From Bufo bufo (Eukaryota; Chordata; Amphibia; Anura; Bufonidae): a stretch of DNA of 64,000 nt. The DNA lies in contig NC_053389.1 of assembly GCF_905171765.1 (NCBI RefSeq), positions 781,144,772-781,208,771 on the forward strand, read 5' to 3'. Under the pieces are notes generated by a model. The model saw nothing but the letters and a program-made list of their open reading frames with translations, ran no database searches and was not told where the DNA came from. The translations under genes were made by a program, and so were the position numbers. Positions 55,570 to 64,000 of this stretch are shown piece by piece (the stretch's first letter is position 1; every line of letters starts with the position of its first letter).

Positions 55570-56240
55570 GATACTGTCTTCTATAATGTGTTGGGGGTGC
55601 CTTGTGGTGGGTGAGAGGTTTATAGTAAAATTGCTAATGGTAGATAGATCAATGAGATCTGTTTGATCTCAGTTTTTATCATGTTTAGGTGTGGGACTGG
55701 TGAGATTGAGATTCTATGAGCCGAGATTTCCTCTTTGATTTATGGTCCAAGTATTTTGATCTAAGGGCTCTGAATCTTTCCAAGAACTCGTCAGTATCGG
55801 TAGAATCGGTGTGAAGTGGAGTGTTGGAGTTTTCTTGTTCAGTTGTAGGCATATATATATATATAGACCTGTTTGTTTCATTGGTCCTTTCTCGAAATTT
55901 GGATGGTGCTGTCTTTTGTGTGGCTTTCTGCCCTTGGTATATGGTTCTGGTTGGTACCACCATCGCTATGGCATATGGTATTGTTTTTCCCCTCCTTGTG
56001 TATAGTTGGTCAGAGTGTTTCGTGTCCCTTCTTAGTTAGCATTTTTTTATCTCGGGTGCGTTGGTGCGTTCGTGTTCTGTTTAGTACTCGGTTTTGTATC
56101 CAAGTTTGTGTGAGGATTATGTTTGGCTGTTTTTCTATATTGTAGGTTGGTGAAAAATCTTGTTTTCTGTGGCCCCGTGGTTTGTCTTATTTTATAGCTA
56201 GTTGTATTGCTCGTTATTGGGTGGTCCGGGTCCATTGTTC
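55570..56240 (-). pseudogene. PLE N-terminal coding region
   Basis: The minus-strand frame at 55685-55963 reads TTEQENSNTPLHTDSTDTDE then FLERFRALRSKYLD, a charged region like the N-terminus of PLE proteins, with further fragments up to about 56235. It continues the RT gene interrupted at 46845. No catalytic motif is expected here. Confidence 0.6.
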
Positions 56241-56259
56241 TTAAGCTTGACAGGTTAGT

Positions 56260-57091
56260 GGCTGTATCGCTGGTATTTTGGGTTGAAAAATATTACAAAC
56301 ATTCAGAAAACAACAGAAGAGGTACGGTTCATCACTCAGTAGAACACATCCAACCCATATATTCAGAAAAGCCTTGAAAAACATTTGCATATTCTCCAAC
56401 AGGACCCATACCTGACCAAATACCTCCCAGGCATCCCCAAAATTACTTATAGGAGAGCACCAACCATTAAAAACATACAGGCTCCAAGTAGACCAAAACA
56501 ACACATGGAGCCTAAAATAAAAAAACACACCTAACAACGACATCAAGAAGGGGAGCTAGAGATGTGGGGCAAAGAACTGTCTGTGTTGCAGCATCATCAC
56601 ACACAACAAAACAACTTTTTCTTCCAACCACAACAGTACTACATTCCCAATAAAATACCATCTTACATGTCACTCATCCTATGTCATATATCTGATCGAA
56701 TGTAAATGCGGCCTACAATATGTAGGCCTCACCACACAAGCTCTCCATTGCCGGGTCAATCAACACAGATACAACATCTGGAAACAATATTTGAAGCACG
56801 GTGTCTCCAGGCATTGCTGGTGTGAACCTCTATATGGATTTTATTCTTGTTGTCCTTTTTTTTATTATTAATTTTTTACTCCTATTTGTCCTCAATTTTA
56901 CTGCTATTTCTAAACCTATGGTATGTATGCATATATTTGTTTACTTGTTTATCTATATATTTTATTACAAGTCTAAAACTTAGGTGTGTCTTTCTCCTTA
57001 CTGGAGAGCGTGCCCGTTGTTAATAAAGCTCTTCAATAAGAAATATTTTTTTTTAGCCATGCCCCCTTTTTCTCCTGCAGGGCGCCAAAAC
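56260..57091 (+). pseudogene. Inverted partial PLE copy (nuclease end)
   Basis: The plus strand repeats, in opposite orientation, the sequence of 41880-43255. It shows SSYVIYLIECKCGLQYVGLT (56665-56725) with the intact YVG of the GIY-YIG signature, then HCRVNQHRYNIWKQYLKHG. About 590 bp present in the main copy (around 42150-42735) are missing here, which removes the C-terminal nuclease block. It then continues through the 3' non-coding part until cut by the L1 at 57092. Confidence 0.85.
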
Positions 57092-57343
57092 ATTTTTTTT
57101 TTTTTTTTTTTTATTTATTTTATTTGTTCCACCATAAGATAAAAGTACAGACATTGGGTACAAATTCAGTCAATAGGTGTTACAATTTTCCATACAAACA
57201 GTAGAAAACATCCCCTCCAATGCCCCCTCCCTCCCTCCCTCCCTCCTCCCAGTAACGTCACCACATCAATAGTCACCATTATTTTTCATTACACAGTGTA
57301 AAATAAACAGTTTGGTTTAGCACCTCATATATTGCATTATTCT

Positions 57344-58378
57344 TCAATTTCCCTGACCATCCTGGTTTTCAAGCGACAGTCTCCCCAAAGTCCCTTTAAG
57401 AACCTCCAAGCCATACCACTCCGTATATCTGAACGTTTGCATGAGCCTCGCTATCTCCTCCTGGACAAAGCTATTTGCAATAAAGGTCTTCCATCTCCCA
57501 AAAAAACATTTAGTTTTCTTGTCTTTATTCAGTTCTGCCTCTGACTTATCAAAATACATGAAATGTGTCATCTGTGTTTTCACCTCTTGCAACTGAGGTA
57601 CCTCTGATTTCAACCACTCCCGCATCAAGCATCGCAAAGATACCACCAATGCTGCATCCACGAAGATGTGAGGATGTGCGCTCGCATCTTCATGGTCATG
57701 AAACAGAAGAACCTCAGGGGCCATGCGCAGGGTATAACCCAGTTTGTCCTTAATCCAAGACCTGACCTGTTCCCAAAATCTTTGCACATGAGGACATAAC
57801 CATACGCAGTGTACCAGGTCAGCTTTGTCTAACCCACATTTCGGACAAGCTACTAAAAAAGCTGAACCTTCAAACCTCCTAGGAAATGTAAAGGCATAAA
57901 TGGCCGAGTGCATCAGTCTAAAATGCGTTTCCCGCTATACTTCACACGGCACCGCCTTGCATACGCTAGCCCTTCCCTGTAAGACTTGCTCAGCCGTTAC
58001 TGTGATATTGAGCTTTTTTTCCCATTTTCTGAAAAGGGCATGCGCAGAGGCCTTGTTACTTGATTCTCGCAATTCCTGGTATATACGAGAAATGGAAAGT
58101 CTAGAGTTTCCACCTCCCAGTGTAAACACCAAAGAATCTCCTATACATTCCCCAGACACATCTCTCAGTCTATCTCTACAAAAGAAGAACATTTGTTGGA
58201 AGGGGAGAACATGTGAACTATCTAGGTCATACTTCTGACAGAGTTCCTCAAAAGTAAGATATCTTTTCTCAGGGATGTGAACAATATCCAGTAAGGTCTT
58301 GATGCCTTTTGCTTTCCACAACTCGAACATCTTGTTCATGTCCCCTTGTGGGAATTCTGGATGCCTCCACAGGTGCAT
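57344..58378 (-). pseudogene. L1 ORF2, C-terminal part
   Basis: Two open stretches in one frame (58378-57935 and 57913-57344) are separated by a TGA at about 57935. The second holds the cysteine-histidine motif CPKCGLDKADLVHCVWLC (C-x2-C-x8-H-x4-C), characteristic of the ORF2 C-terminus, followed by RFWEQVRSWI. A frameshift separates them from the preceding thumb region. Confidence 0.85.
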
Positions 58379-60372
58379 AACCTTGGAAGCCAGGAACGTT
58401 TTTTTTTCGCTAACTTACGCACCTCTTTCCATGCTACCATTGTATCGCGGATGATAATGGAATGTTTGAGGTTCCTCGCCATAAATTGCCTCCTCGTATG
58501 GAGCATATTGACTAACGGCCATGGGCTGAATAAATGGGTCTCCAGATCAAAGTTAAAGAAGTGACTAGTCCTATGTATCCAGTCCAAACAATGTCTGAAG
58601 AGACACGCCAGGTTGTACATTCTGACATTCGGCACATTCAACCCACCTTTATCCCTTGGCAGCATAAGCTTAGTCAGTGCAATACGAGGCTTCCTCCCCG
58701 ACCACAGGAACCTGGTGAAGACTGAATTAAGACCCTGAACATCAGAATGACGTAAAAGCACAGGAACCGTCTGGAGGGGGTACAGCAGCCTAGGGAAGCA
58801 CATCATTTTCAATACATGGCTCCTGCCCGTCAAGGAGAGTTGGAGACCTCTCCACCTGTTAAGATTATTAGCAATACTTTTAAATAAAGGAGGATAATTC
58901 AGACTATAAAGGGACGAAGGGGATTTTCCAATTTTAATGCCCAGGTAAGTGATGTGGGAATTGCTCACCGATATGTTCTTGCAAGAATCTGGAAGTATGT
59001 CCTTCAATCTTAGAGGTTAGCGGTAATATCACAGATTTATCTAGATTAATCTTGAAGCCCGAAACTGGCTCAAAGAATCCAAGAGCTGCAGAACCTTCTC
59101 TAGATCATCAACCGGGTCTGCCATGAATAACAATACATCATCTGCAAAAAGGGATGAATAAATTTCTTTCTGGCCCACTCTTATTCCTCGAAAAGTGTCC
59201 CCTCCCTCTTGCATGCGAGCCAGCGGTTCAAGTGCCAAGTTAAACAATAACGGGGAAAGGGGGCATTCCTGGCTTGTACCCCTACATAACGGAAAGGAGG
59301 GGGACAAGAAACCCGGAACTGCTATTCGCGCTTTAGGCCCAGTATATAAAGCTGTAACAAAATTTCGGATTGAACCACTGAATCGCATCCTATTTAGAAT
59401 CTCCTCCAGCCAATCCCATCGAACATTATCAAATGCCTTCTCCGCGTCAATCGCCATCAGGGACGGACACGGAGAAAGGCACACCTTACCTTGAACTGCA
59501 TCTAACACCGTCAAAACCTTCCTGATGTTAGAGACTGCTGACCTGCCCTTAATGAATCCCGATTGAGGAAGTGAAATCAATGTTGGCATAATGTGGGAGA
59601 GTCTGTCTGCCATGATCTTTGCCCCTATCTTGAGATCCACATTGATCAGAGATATTGGGCGGTACGAAGCGGGAAGCAGGGCATATTTCCCTGGCTTGGG
59701 GATCAGCTTAATATATGCTAGGTTATCTGTTGCTGACAAGGGAGTACCTGTAAGCATCCCATTAAACACCCCCACAAGCGGACCCTTAACATCATCTCCT
59801 AGCATCTTAAAGAATTCTCCCGTGTAACCGTCTGGGCCTGGGACTTTATGCAGGTGCAGACCCTTAATGACTGCAAGAACCTCACCTTCTGATATTAGGG
59901 AGTTTAGGGATTCTAATTGACTATCAGAGAGGGATGGTAATGCCACACATTTAGATAGAAAGGAGGATAAGGGAGTCTTGGCCCCTGGGTCTTTATATAA
60001 ATTCCTATAATAATCCCCCAGTATAGAGACTATTTCATCAGGTTTATCATGAACCACTCCTCTGGTGTCAGCTAGTTTTAAGATGTGGGATTGACGCCTC
60101 AAATTTTTAATGAGATTGGCTAATAGTTTACCCGACTTATTGCCGCCTCTAAAAAATTTGTTCTCTAGGCCATGCATATCACATCTCATCTTTCTCTCGT
60201 ACCACAAATCATAATCCTTTTTTGCCAGTTGCCAGACCTTCTTAGATTGCTCAGAATGAGAGGTCTGATAAGTGGTATAGGCGGTGCGCAAAGAGAGACT
60301 GAGGATCTGCAGCTGCTGCGTTATCTTCTTCTTAAGTCCCCTTACATAGGCTATAATCCTACCTCTAAGCAC
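58336..60372 (-). pseudogene. L1 ORF2, reverse transcriptase
   Basis: RT motifs in order: IPKPGKYALLPASYRPISLI, SGFIKGRSA, MAIDAEKAFDNVRWDWL (first catalytic Asp), RGTSQECPLSPLLF (the usual QGCPLSP has Glu for Gly), LFADDVLLF (catalytic FADD box, about 59120-59145). A frameshift near 59060 leads to the frame 59007-58336 with HITYLGIKIGK, NRWRGLQLSLTGRSHVLKM and FLWSGRKPRI, the thumb and downstream region. Confidence 0.92.
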
Positions 60373-60486
60373 AGCCTTGGCAGTGTCCCAGAATAGAGAA
60401 AAATTATTTTCACTGGATATATTATCCTCTCTGAATTCCAGATACCAACCCCTAAGAATATCTCTGCAGTTGTCATCATTATACAG

Positions 60487-61251
60487 TTAGGAGGGAAATC
60501 TCCAGATGATGTCCTGGCCTTTCGGTTGATGTTCTGAGAAGATCACAGAAATCGGAACATGATCCGAAATTATCAAGTCATGAATGGTTGGTTCCGCTAC
60601 CCTATACTTCTGGTTATCTGATACTAGAAGGTAATCTATCCTGGACCATGACTCATGTGGTGGCGAGTAAAAGGTGAATTCTCTACCATCTGGATTTATA
60701 GAGCTCCAGGTGTCTGAGAGGGCCGTATCTCGCAAAAACGGTTCTAAAACCTTGTCATGTACATGAGTTAGTTCATGACGCTTGTTCACTCTTCTTCTAT
60801 CCTCTGCTGTATTAATTACAGTATTAAGGTCCCCTCCCACTAGACGATTCTTAACATGATCTTTGTTTAACTTGACTCCCAGATCAGCAAAAAATTGCTT
60901 ATTATCCGTATTCGGGCCATAAATGTTATACATTCTAAGCTCTTCTGAGTTTATGGCAAGATGTAGGATACACCACCTTCCCTCATCATCAGATTCAATC
61001 CCCATAATATTGTAGGCCAGATTTTTGTGAAAAAGAAACAAAACCCCTGCTTTATGGTTTACTGCGGATAAGCCCACCACTTTTCCCACCCAAGATTTCT
61101 CCATTCTATCGAAATGGCCATCTGTCAGGTGCGTTTCCTGTAACATTGCAATGTCGGCCTTTAGGTGTTTTAGCCGCTTCAAAATCATGTTACGCTTTTG
61201 GGGCGAGCGTAGCCCTTTAACGTTCCATGACACAATTTTCATAACGGTCAC
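60487..61251 (-). pseudogene. L1 ORF2, apurinic endonuclease
   Basis: N-terminal nuclease of ORF2. Visible family motifs are SWNVKGL (Asn), MLQETHL (catalytic Glu), YGPN, GGDLNTV, SRIDYLLVS and SDHVPIS (catalytic Asp-His). The frame ends with a TAA at 60487-60489, after which the same frame is open into the RT region, so one nonsense codon separates the domains. All nuclease catalytic residues are kept. Confidence 0.92.
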
Positions 61252-61664
61252 AGAGAATAAGGTATCTTTTAAAGGTGACTATCAGTGGATGACTAAACAT
61301 TTCCCCATTTTGCACTCCCTTCCCCATTCCCCCCCTCCCTCCCCAACAGTAAACATTAATAAACATGATTTAACACGGAGCAGAAAAAAAAGCACAGGTC
61401 AAGGTAATGCTTTCCTCCCAGCTCCCCTAGACTTCACTTTTTTCCCACCAGTGACGTCCGTCACTATAAGACCTCTCAACCTTCCCCTCTCACAATACCC
61501 ACTATATGCTGAGCTTCCACAATAGAGATATTGCATAAAATGAGAAAATAATAAGGCATAACTGAGGTTATAAAGGAAAAGTAATTATCTAGTAATCAGC
61601 ACCAAAGTCCCGATGTAAAGACTGTCGATTTCTCCAGAAAGTCCTTCCAGACCTTTAGCATAAT

Positions 61665-62444
61665 TCAACGAACTCCGACACTCATATTCCCCCGTTCTGT
61701 GTCTGGGGGGAGTTTGTCCGGACCTTTCCTTGAAGCATTCCTCTGGCCCCGGGTCACTGGCCCTATTTTTCCATCCAAGGCTATTTCCGCCTCCTCCGGA
61801 GAGGTAAAACTTGTACTGGAGCCATCCAGTTTAAACACCTTCAGTGTGGCTGGGTATAACAGGGTGAACCGGATCCCCCCATGATGAAGCTGCATGCACA
61901 GTGGTGAAAATGCTTTACGCTTTTGTGCGACCTCTACCGAATAGTCTCCAAACAGTAAGATTTTCATTCCCCGTAATATGACAGGTTCTTTCCGTGCTTT
62001 AAAAGCTCTGGGGAGCAACTCTTTATCGGTGTAGTCCAGATATCTCATCACCACTTGCCGTGGTCGGTTATTCTGGCGGTCTTTTTCAGCTCGGGGAGGT
62101 CCCACACGATGAGCCCTTTCCACTTTACATTTCCGTGCTATGCCCAAAGCTTGTGGTAATTCAGTGTCACAGATGCTTGTTAATTCACCTGCCGGAATAG
62201 TTTCCTGGAGTCCCACCAGTCGCAGGTTGTTACGCCTGGACTGATTTTCGAGGTCCTCTAGCTTATCCCATAGGTGTTTATTATCGGCTAATGCCGTTTG
62301 TAATTTCTGCAGAATTGACTCTGTGGTATCTTCCATGACTTGAATTTGGCCTTCCGCTTCATCTAGCCGACCCTCATGTTGCTGCACTGCCTCTTGCAGC
62401 TGGTGCATCACATTAGCAACCGAAGTCGCCAGTGTTTCCCGCAA
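61665..62444 (-). CDS. L1 ORF1 protein, 259 aa
   Basis: RNA-binding chaperone of the LINE. A coiled coil (about residues 10-70, QLQEAVQQHEGRLDEAEGQI onward) is followed by LEDLENQSRRNNLRLVGL, the start of the RRM-type domain, and by a C-terminal domain with VVMRYLDYTDKELL and FSPLCMQLHHGGIRFTLLYP. The frame is open throughout. The first ATG is near the 5' end of the element and the N-terminus is short compared with mammalian ORF1p, so an upstream start may have been lost. A gap of about 410 bp separates it from ORF2. Confidence 0.88.
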   Translation of the reverse strand: MRETLATSVANVMHQLQEAVQQHEGRLDEAEGQIQVMEDTTESILQKLQTALADNKHLWDKLEDLENQSRRNNLRLVGLQETIPAGELTSICDTELPQALGIARKCKVERAHRVGPPRAEKDRQNNRPRQVVMRYLDYTDKELLPRAFKARKEPVILRGMKILLFGDYSVEVAQKRKAFSPLCMQLHHGGIRFTLLYPATLKVFKLDGSSTSFTSPEEAEIALDGKIGPVTRGQRNASRKGPDKLPPDTERGNMSVGVR

Positions 62445-62549
62445 GTCTGGGGCGAGGTGCGTCTCGTGCCTGACTCCTTCACATGGCGGCGCCGGAACCG
62501 GAAGTCAAAACAGTTTTAAATACAATGCATGTTTTTATCAACACTCTGT

Positions 62550-62607
62550 AAAGCATGCTGTCCTGAGGAAGAGGGCTGTACGCCCTTGAAATGCATAGAC
62601 AGCTTTA
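62550..62607 (+). ncRNA. Hammerhead ribozyme-like motif 4
   Basis: Plus strand: stem I GCTGTC (62557-62562), core CTGAGGA (62563-62569), stem II GAGGGC/GCCCTT, core GAAA (62588-62591), stem III segment ATGCAT (62591-62596, self-complementary), residue A (62597), closing GACAGC (62598-62603). Outer AAAG/CTTT pairs extend stem I. It mirrors motif 2 at the other end of the PLE. Confidence 0.65.
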
Positions 62608-62701
62608 TTATCATTAAATAAAAAGAAAAAACATCCAAGCCATCGTGCGGATCGATTTATATACCTACAGCGCCGGAAAGTGGTCCTAATTTTCTTAAAC
62701 C

Positions 62702-63175
62702 TTCTAATCGACTACCCCTGAAGCTCGTGGCGATGAGACAGGACGGGACCAGGCAGCAGCAAGGCATCCTCTTAAGTCGGTGAGGGCAAACCCCAGCAAG
62801 GCTTCTATAGCTATTGTGACTCCTCACAACAGGATCCGGTAAGCACAATACACACCATTTCCTATTATTTTTAGTCCAGACGTACTGCACGTGAGGTACT
62901 GTTTTTTTTTGTTTCTGTATATAAAACTGTGTTTATGGCAGTTGGGATTTGAAGAGAAAGACTTGCAGGCTTGTATTAGCTAATGTAGGTCATTTTTGAG
63001 GAAAACAGTATCTCAGGAACGGTAAGTCCTAGAGAGCTGAGACCCGGTCTAAAACCTTCCTGGACACCTGATGTACCTGTGTGCCAAATTTGGTGAAGAT
63101 CGGGCCAGACATTTGGTCGCACAAAAAGAACGTCCAAACAGACAGACAGAAACTCATTTTTATATATATATGAGA
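62702..63175. repeat. End of the minisatellite-bearing repeat
   Basis: After the PLE, sequence resumes and ends with gtgccaaatttggtgaagat, cagacagacagaaactcatt and tttttatatatatatgag. This tail is shared by dispersed animal repeats that start with a ctagcagaaggacccggctt-type motif, here at 36648. Its coding content is nil. Confidence 0.5.
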
Positions 63176-63269
63176 TTTGAATATATGCACAGTAGACAAT
63201 TTATTTATTGATCATTAAACAGCTACAAGCTTATACAAAACATATGCAGCTATACTGAATAGTCACCTC

Positions 63270-64000
63270 TCACCATGGCTCCTCTTGCTCTTCATCACTG
63301 TCATCAATCCGAAAGTTATAAGATAACTTTCTTCCAGGAATAAAAGAGCAGAATTGTTGCATAGGAACTTGCATAGTAACTCCTCCAAAGTAACCATCAA
63401 AATAGAAAGGAATGTGTTTGACACATCTGGTCCACCTAGGATCACCTGGACTCCAGTAGAACATGTAATCAGGACCGTCATCTACATATCCAGTACTGCC
63501 AACAATGTAGATCCTATGTTTCCAAACTACCACTGCAGATTTTACGATGCTTTCCAGGATGGGTGGTATTTTAGAGTTACAAATTCTTCCACAGTGATCC
63601 ATACAAAAACTTCTAGGAATGGTATTTGGCTGCTCATTATACAATAGATAGGCTTGATACTCATTATAGGGTGGGTAGGCATCAGAAGGTCCATGTTTGG
63701 AGTCATAACTTGCAATGACATACAGCTTGTCGTCTAAGACAACAGCAGCTGCGTCTGAAAACACCACAGGGAGTGGAAACTGGCTCCATGTGTCAGACAA
63801 TATATCATAGATAAGAAATCCCTGATACTTTGAGGATTTCATATAGGAGCCTGTCGTCCCACCTATGAGGAACAGCCTTCCTTTCAGCTGTCCTGATGCA
63901 AAACTGCGCAGGGGCAATGGCAAAGAAGAGACCATAGTCCAAAGGTTGTCCACCAGGTTGAAATATTCAGCAGAACTAATCGCTTCGGGACCATCAGATC
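63270..64000 (-). CDS. Kelch-repeat protein, 3' coding part (partial)
   Basis: A host gene exon, open at the right edge of the window. It reads in-frame from the edge (SDGPEAISSAEYFNLVDN) into WTMVSSLPLPLRSFASGQL. Kelch signatures are seen: LFLIGGTTG, DTWSQFP, AAAVVLDDKLYVIASYD, AVVVWKHRIYIVGSTG and DPRWTRC, giving about four blades of a beta-propeller. The acidic tail IDDSDEEQEEPW ends with TGA at 63270. The upstream part (BTB or other domain) is not in view, so I cannot say whether it is a KLHL/KBTBD or another kelch protein. The frame is clean, unlike its transposon neighbours. It probably acts as a substrate-binding propeller. Confidence 0.88.
   Translation of the reverse strand, partial: SDGPEAISSAEYFNLVDNLWTMVSSLPLPLRSFASGQLKGRLFLIGGTTGSYMKSSKYQGFLIYDILSDTWSQFPLPVVFSDAAAVVLDDKLYVIASYDSKHGPSDAYPPYNEYQAYLLYNEQPNTIPRSFCMDHCGRICNSKIPPILESIVKSAVVVWKHRIYIVGSTGYVDDGPDYMFYWSPGDPRWTRCVKHIPFYFDGYFGGVTMQVPMQQFCSFIPGRKLSYNFRIDDSDEEQEEPW

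Larger units (their letters stand above)
57092..62505 (-). mobile_element. Near full-length L1-type LINE
   Basis: CAAAAC flanks the element (57086-57091 and 62506-62511). A T run at 57093-57112 is the poly-A tail on the minus strand, and the other end is a GC-rich 5' leader. ORF1 (61665-62444) and ORF2 (about 61251-57344) are in the standard order. It lies inside the inverted PLE terminus, so it is younger than the PLE. ORF2 has stops and frameshifts, so this copy is dead. Confidence 0.92.
41698..62701 (-). mobile_element. Penelope-like retroelement with inverted termini and three nested insertions
   Basis: Both extreme ends carry the same sequence in opposite orientation (ggtttaagaaaattagg at 41698 and its complement ending 62701). 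The main copy runs on the minus strand from about 56240 to 42500 and encodes RT followed by a GIY-YIG nuclease. A second, inverted partial copy (56260-62701) starts at its 5' side. Three younger insertions split it: a DD41D mariner (43830-45469), a hAT-type element (46845-55561) and an L1 (57092-62505). About 5 kb remain without them, a normal PLE size. Hammerhead-like motifs lie near both ends. Confidence 0.8.

Noticed and set aside
56241..56546. 101-codon frame on the minus strand at the PLE junction
   Set aside because: It is the antisense of the inverted PLE copy; the same frame appears at 43005-43130 on the opposite strand for the same reason.

Overview
The window looks like intergenic DNA from an amphibian, most likely a frog. 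The evidence is three eukaryotic tRNA genes with Pol III T-run terminators, one vertebrate-type kelch coding exon at the right edge, and otherwise almost wall-to-wall transposable elements: piggyBac, hAT, Tc1/mariner, TTAA-target elements, Ty3/Gypsy LTR elements, Penelope-like elements (PLE) and an L1-type LINE. There are no operons and no prokaryotic features. The anuran assignment rests on the repeat families and is inference; no species is named.

Layout. 1-5160: the 3' side and 5' end of a piggyBac element with an intact 650-codon transposase, flanked by alternating inverted repeats. 5161-10230: short hairpin elements, microsatellites, tRNA-Gly(TCC), AT-rich repeats and a PLE-like terminus with a hammerhead-like motif. 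10238-16480: a perfect hairpin element, a dead hAT transposase, a hAT element with an exact 8-bp target duplication, and tRNA-His(GTG). 16760-30323: tRNA-Met(CAT) abuts a minus-strand Ty3/Gypsy element (gag, protease, RT, RNase H, integrase zinc finger) split by a 3.2-kb TTAA element, a solo LTR, and a plus-strand LTR element whose gag-like region contains a stretch resembling the rod of a conventional (class II) myosin heavy chain. A Tc1 derivative lies in the Gypsy LTR region. 31616-34931: a PLE-type insert with a 16-bp target duplication, made of inverted arms around a hammerhead motif. One arm is split by an insertion carrying the end of an immunoglobulin-superfamily gene. 36038-63175: a deeply nested stack. 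A minisatellite-bearing repeat holds a 4.6-kb TTAA element (itself holding a DD37E Tc1 element and an LTR fragment) and then a PLE of about 21 kb. That PLE is interrupted by an intact DD41D mariner, an 8.7-kb hAT-type element with further hAT elements inside, and a near full-length L1. 63270-64000: 3' coding end of a kelch-repeat gene, open at the window edge.

How the parts work together. Most genes here are self-mobilising. Two transposases (piggyBac at 2237-4189, DD41D at 44106-45164) are uninterrupted, and one (DD37E) is broken by a single stop codon. The PLE encodes RT plus a GIY-YIG nuclease, and its inverted termini carry hammerhead-like motifs, as expected for self-processing PLE RNA. 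Insertion borders with clean target duplications give a relative chronology. The observations least explained by known families are the myosin-like segment inside an LTR element, the hammerhead motif series with a self-complementary stem III, and the inverted PLE architecture.
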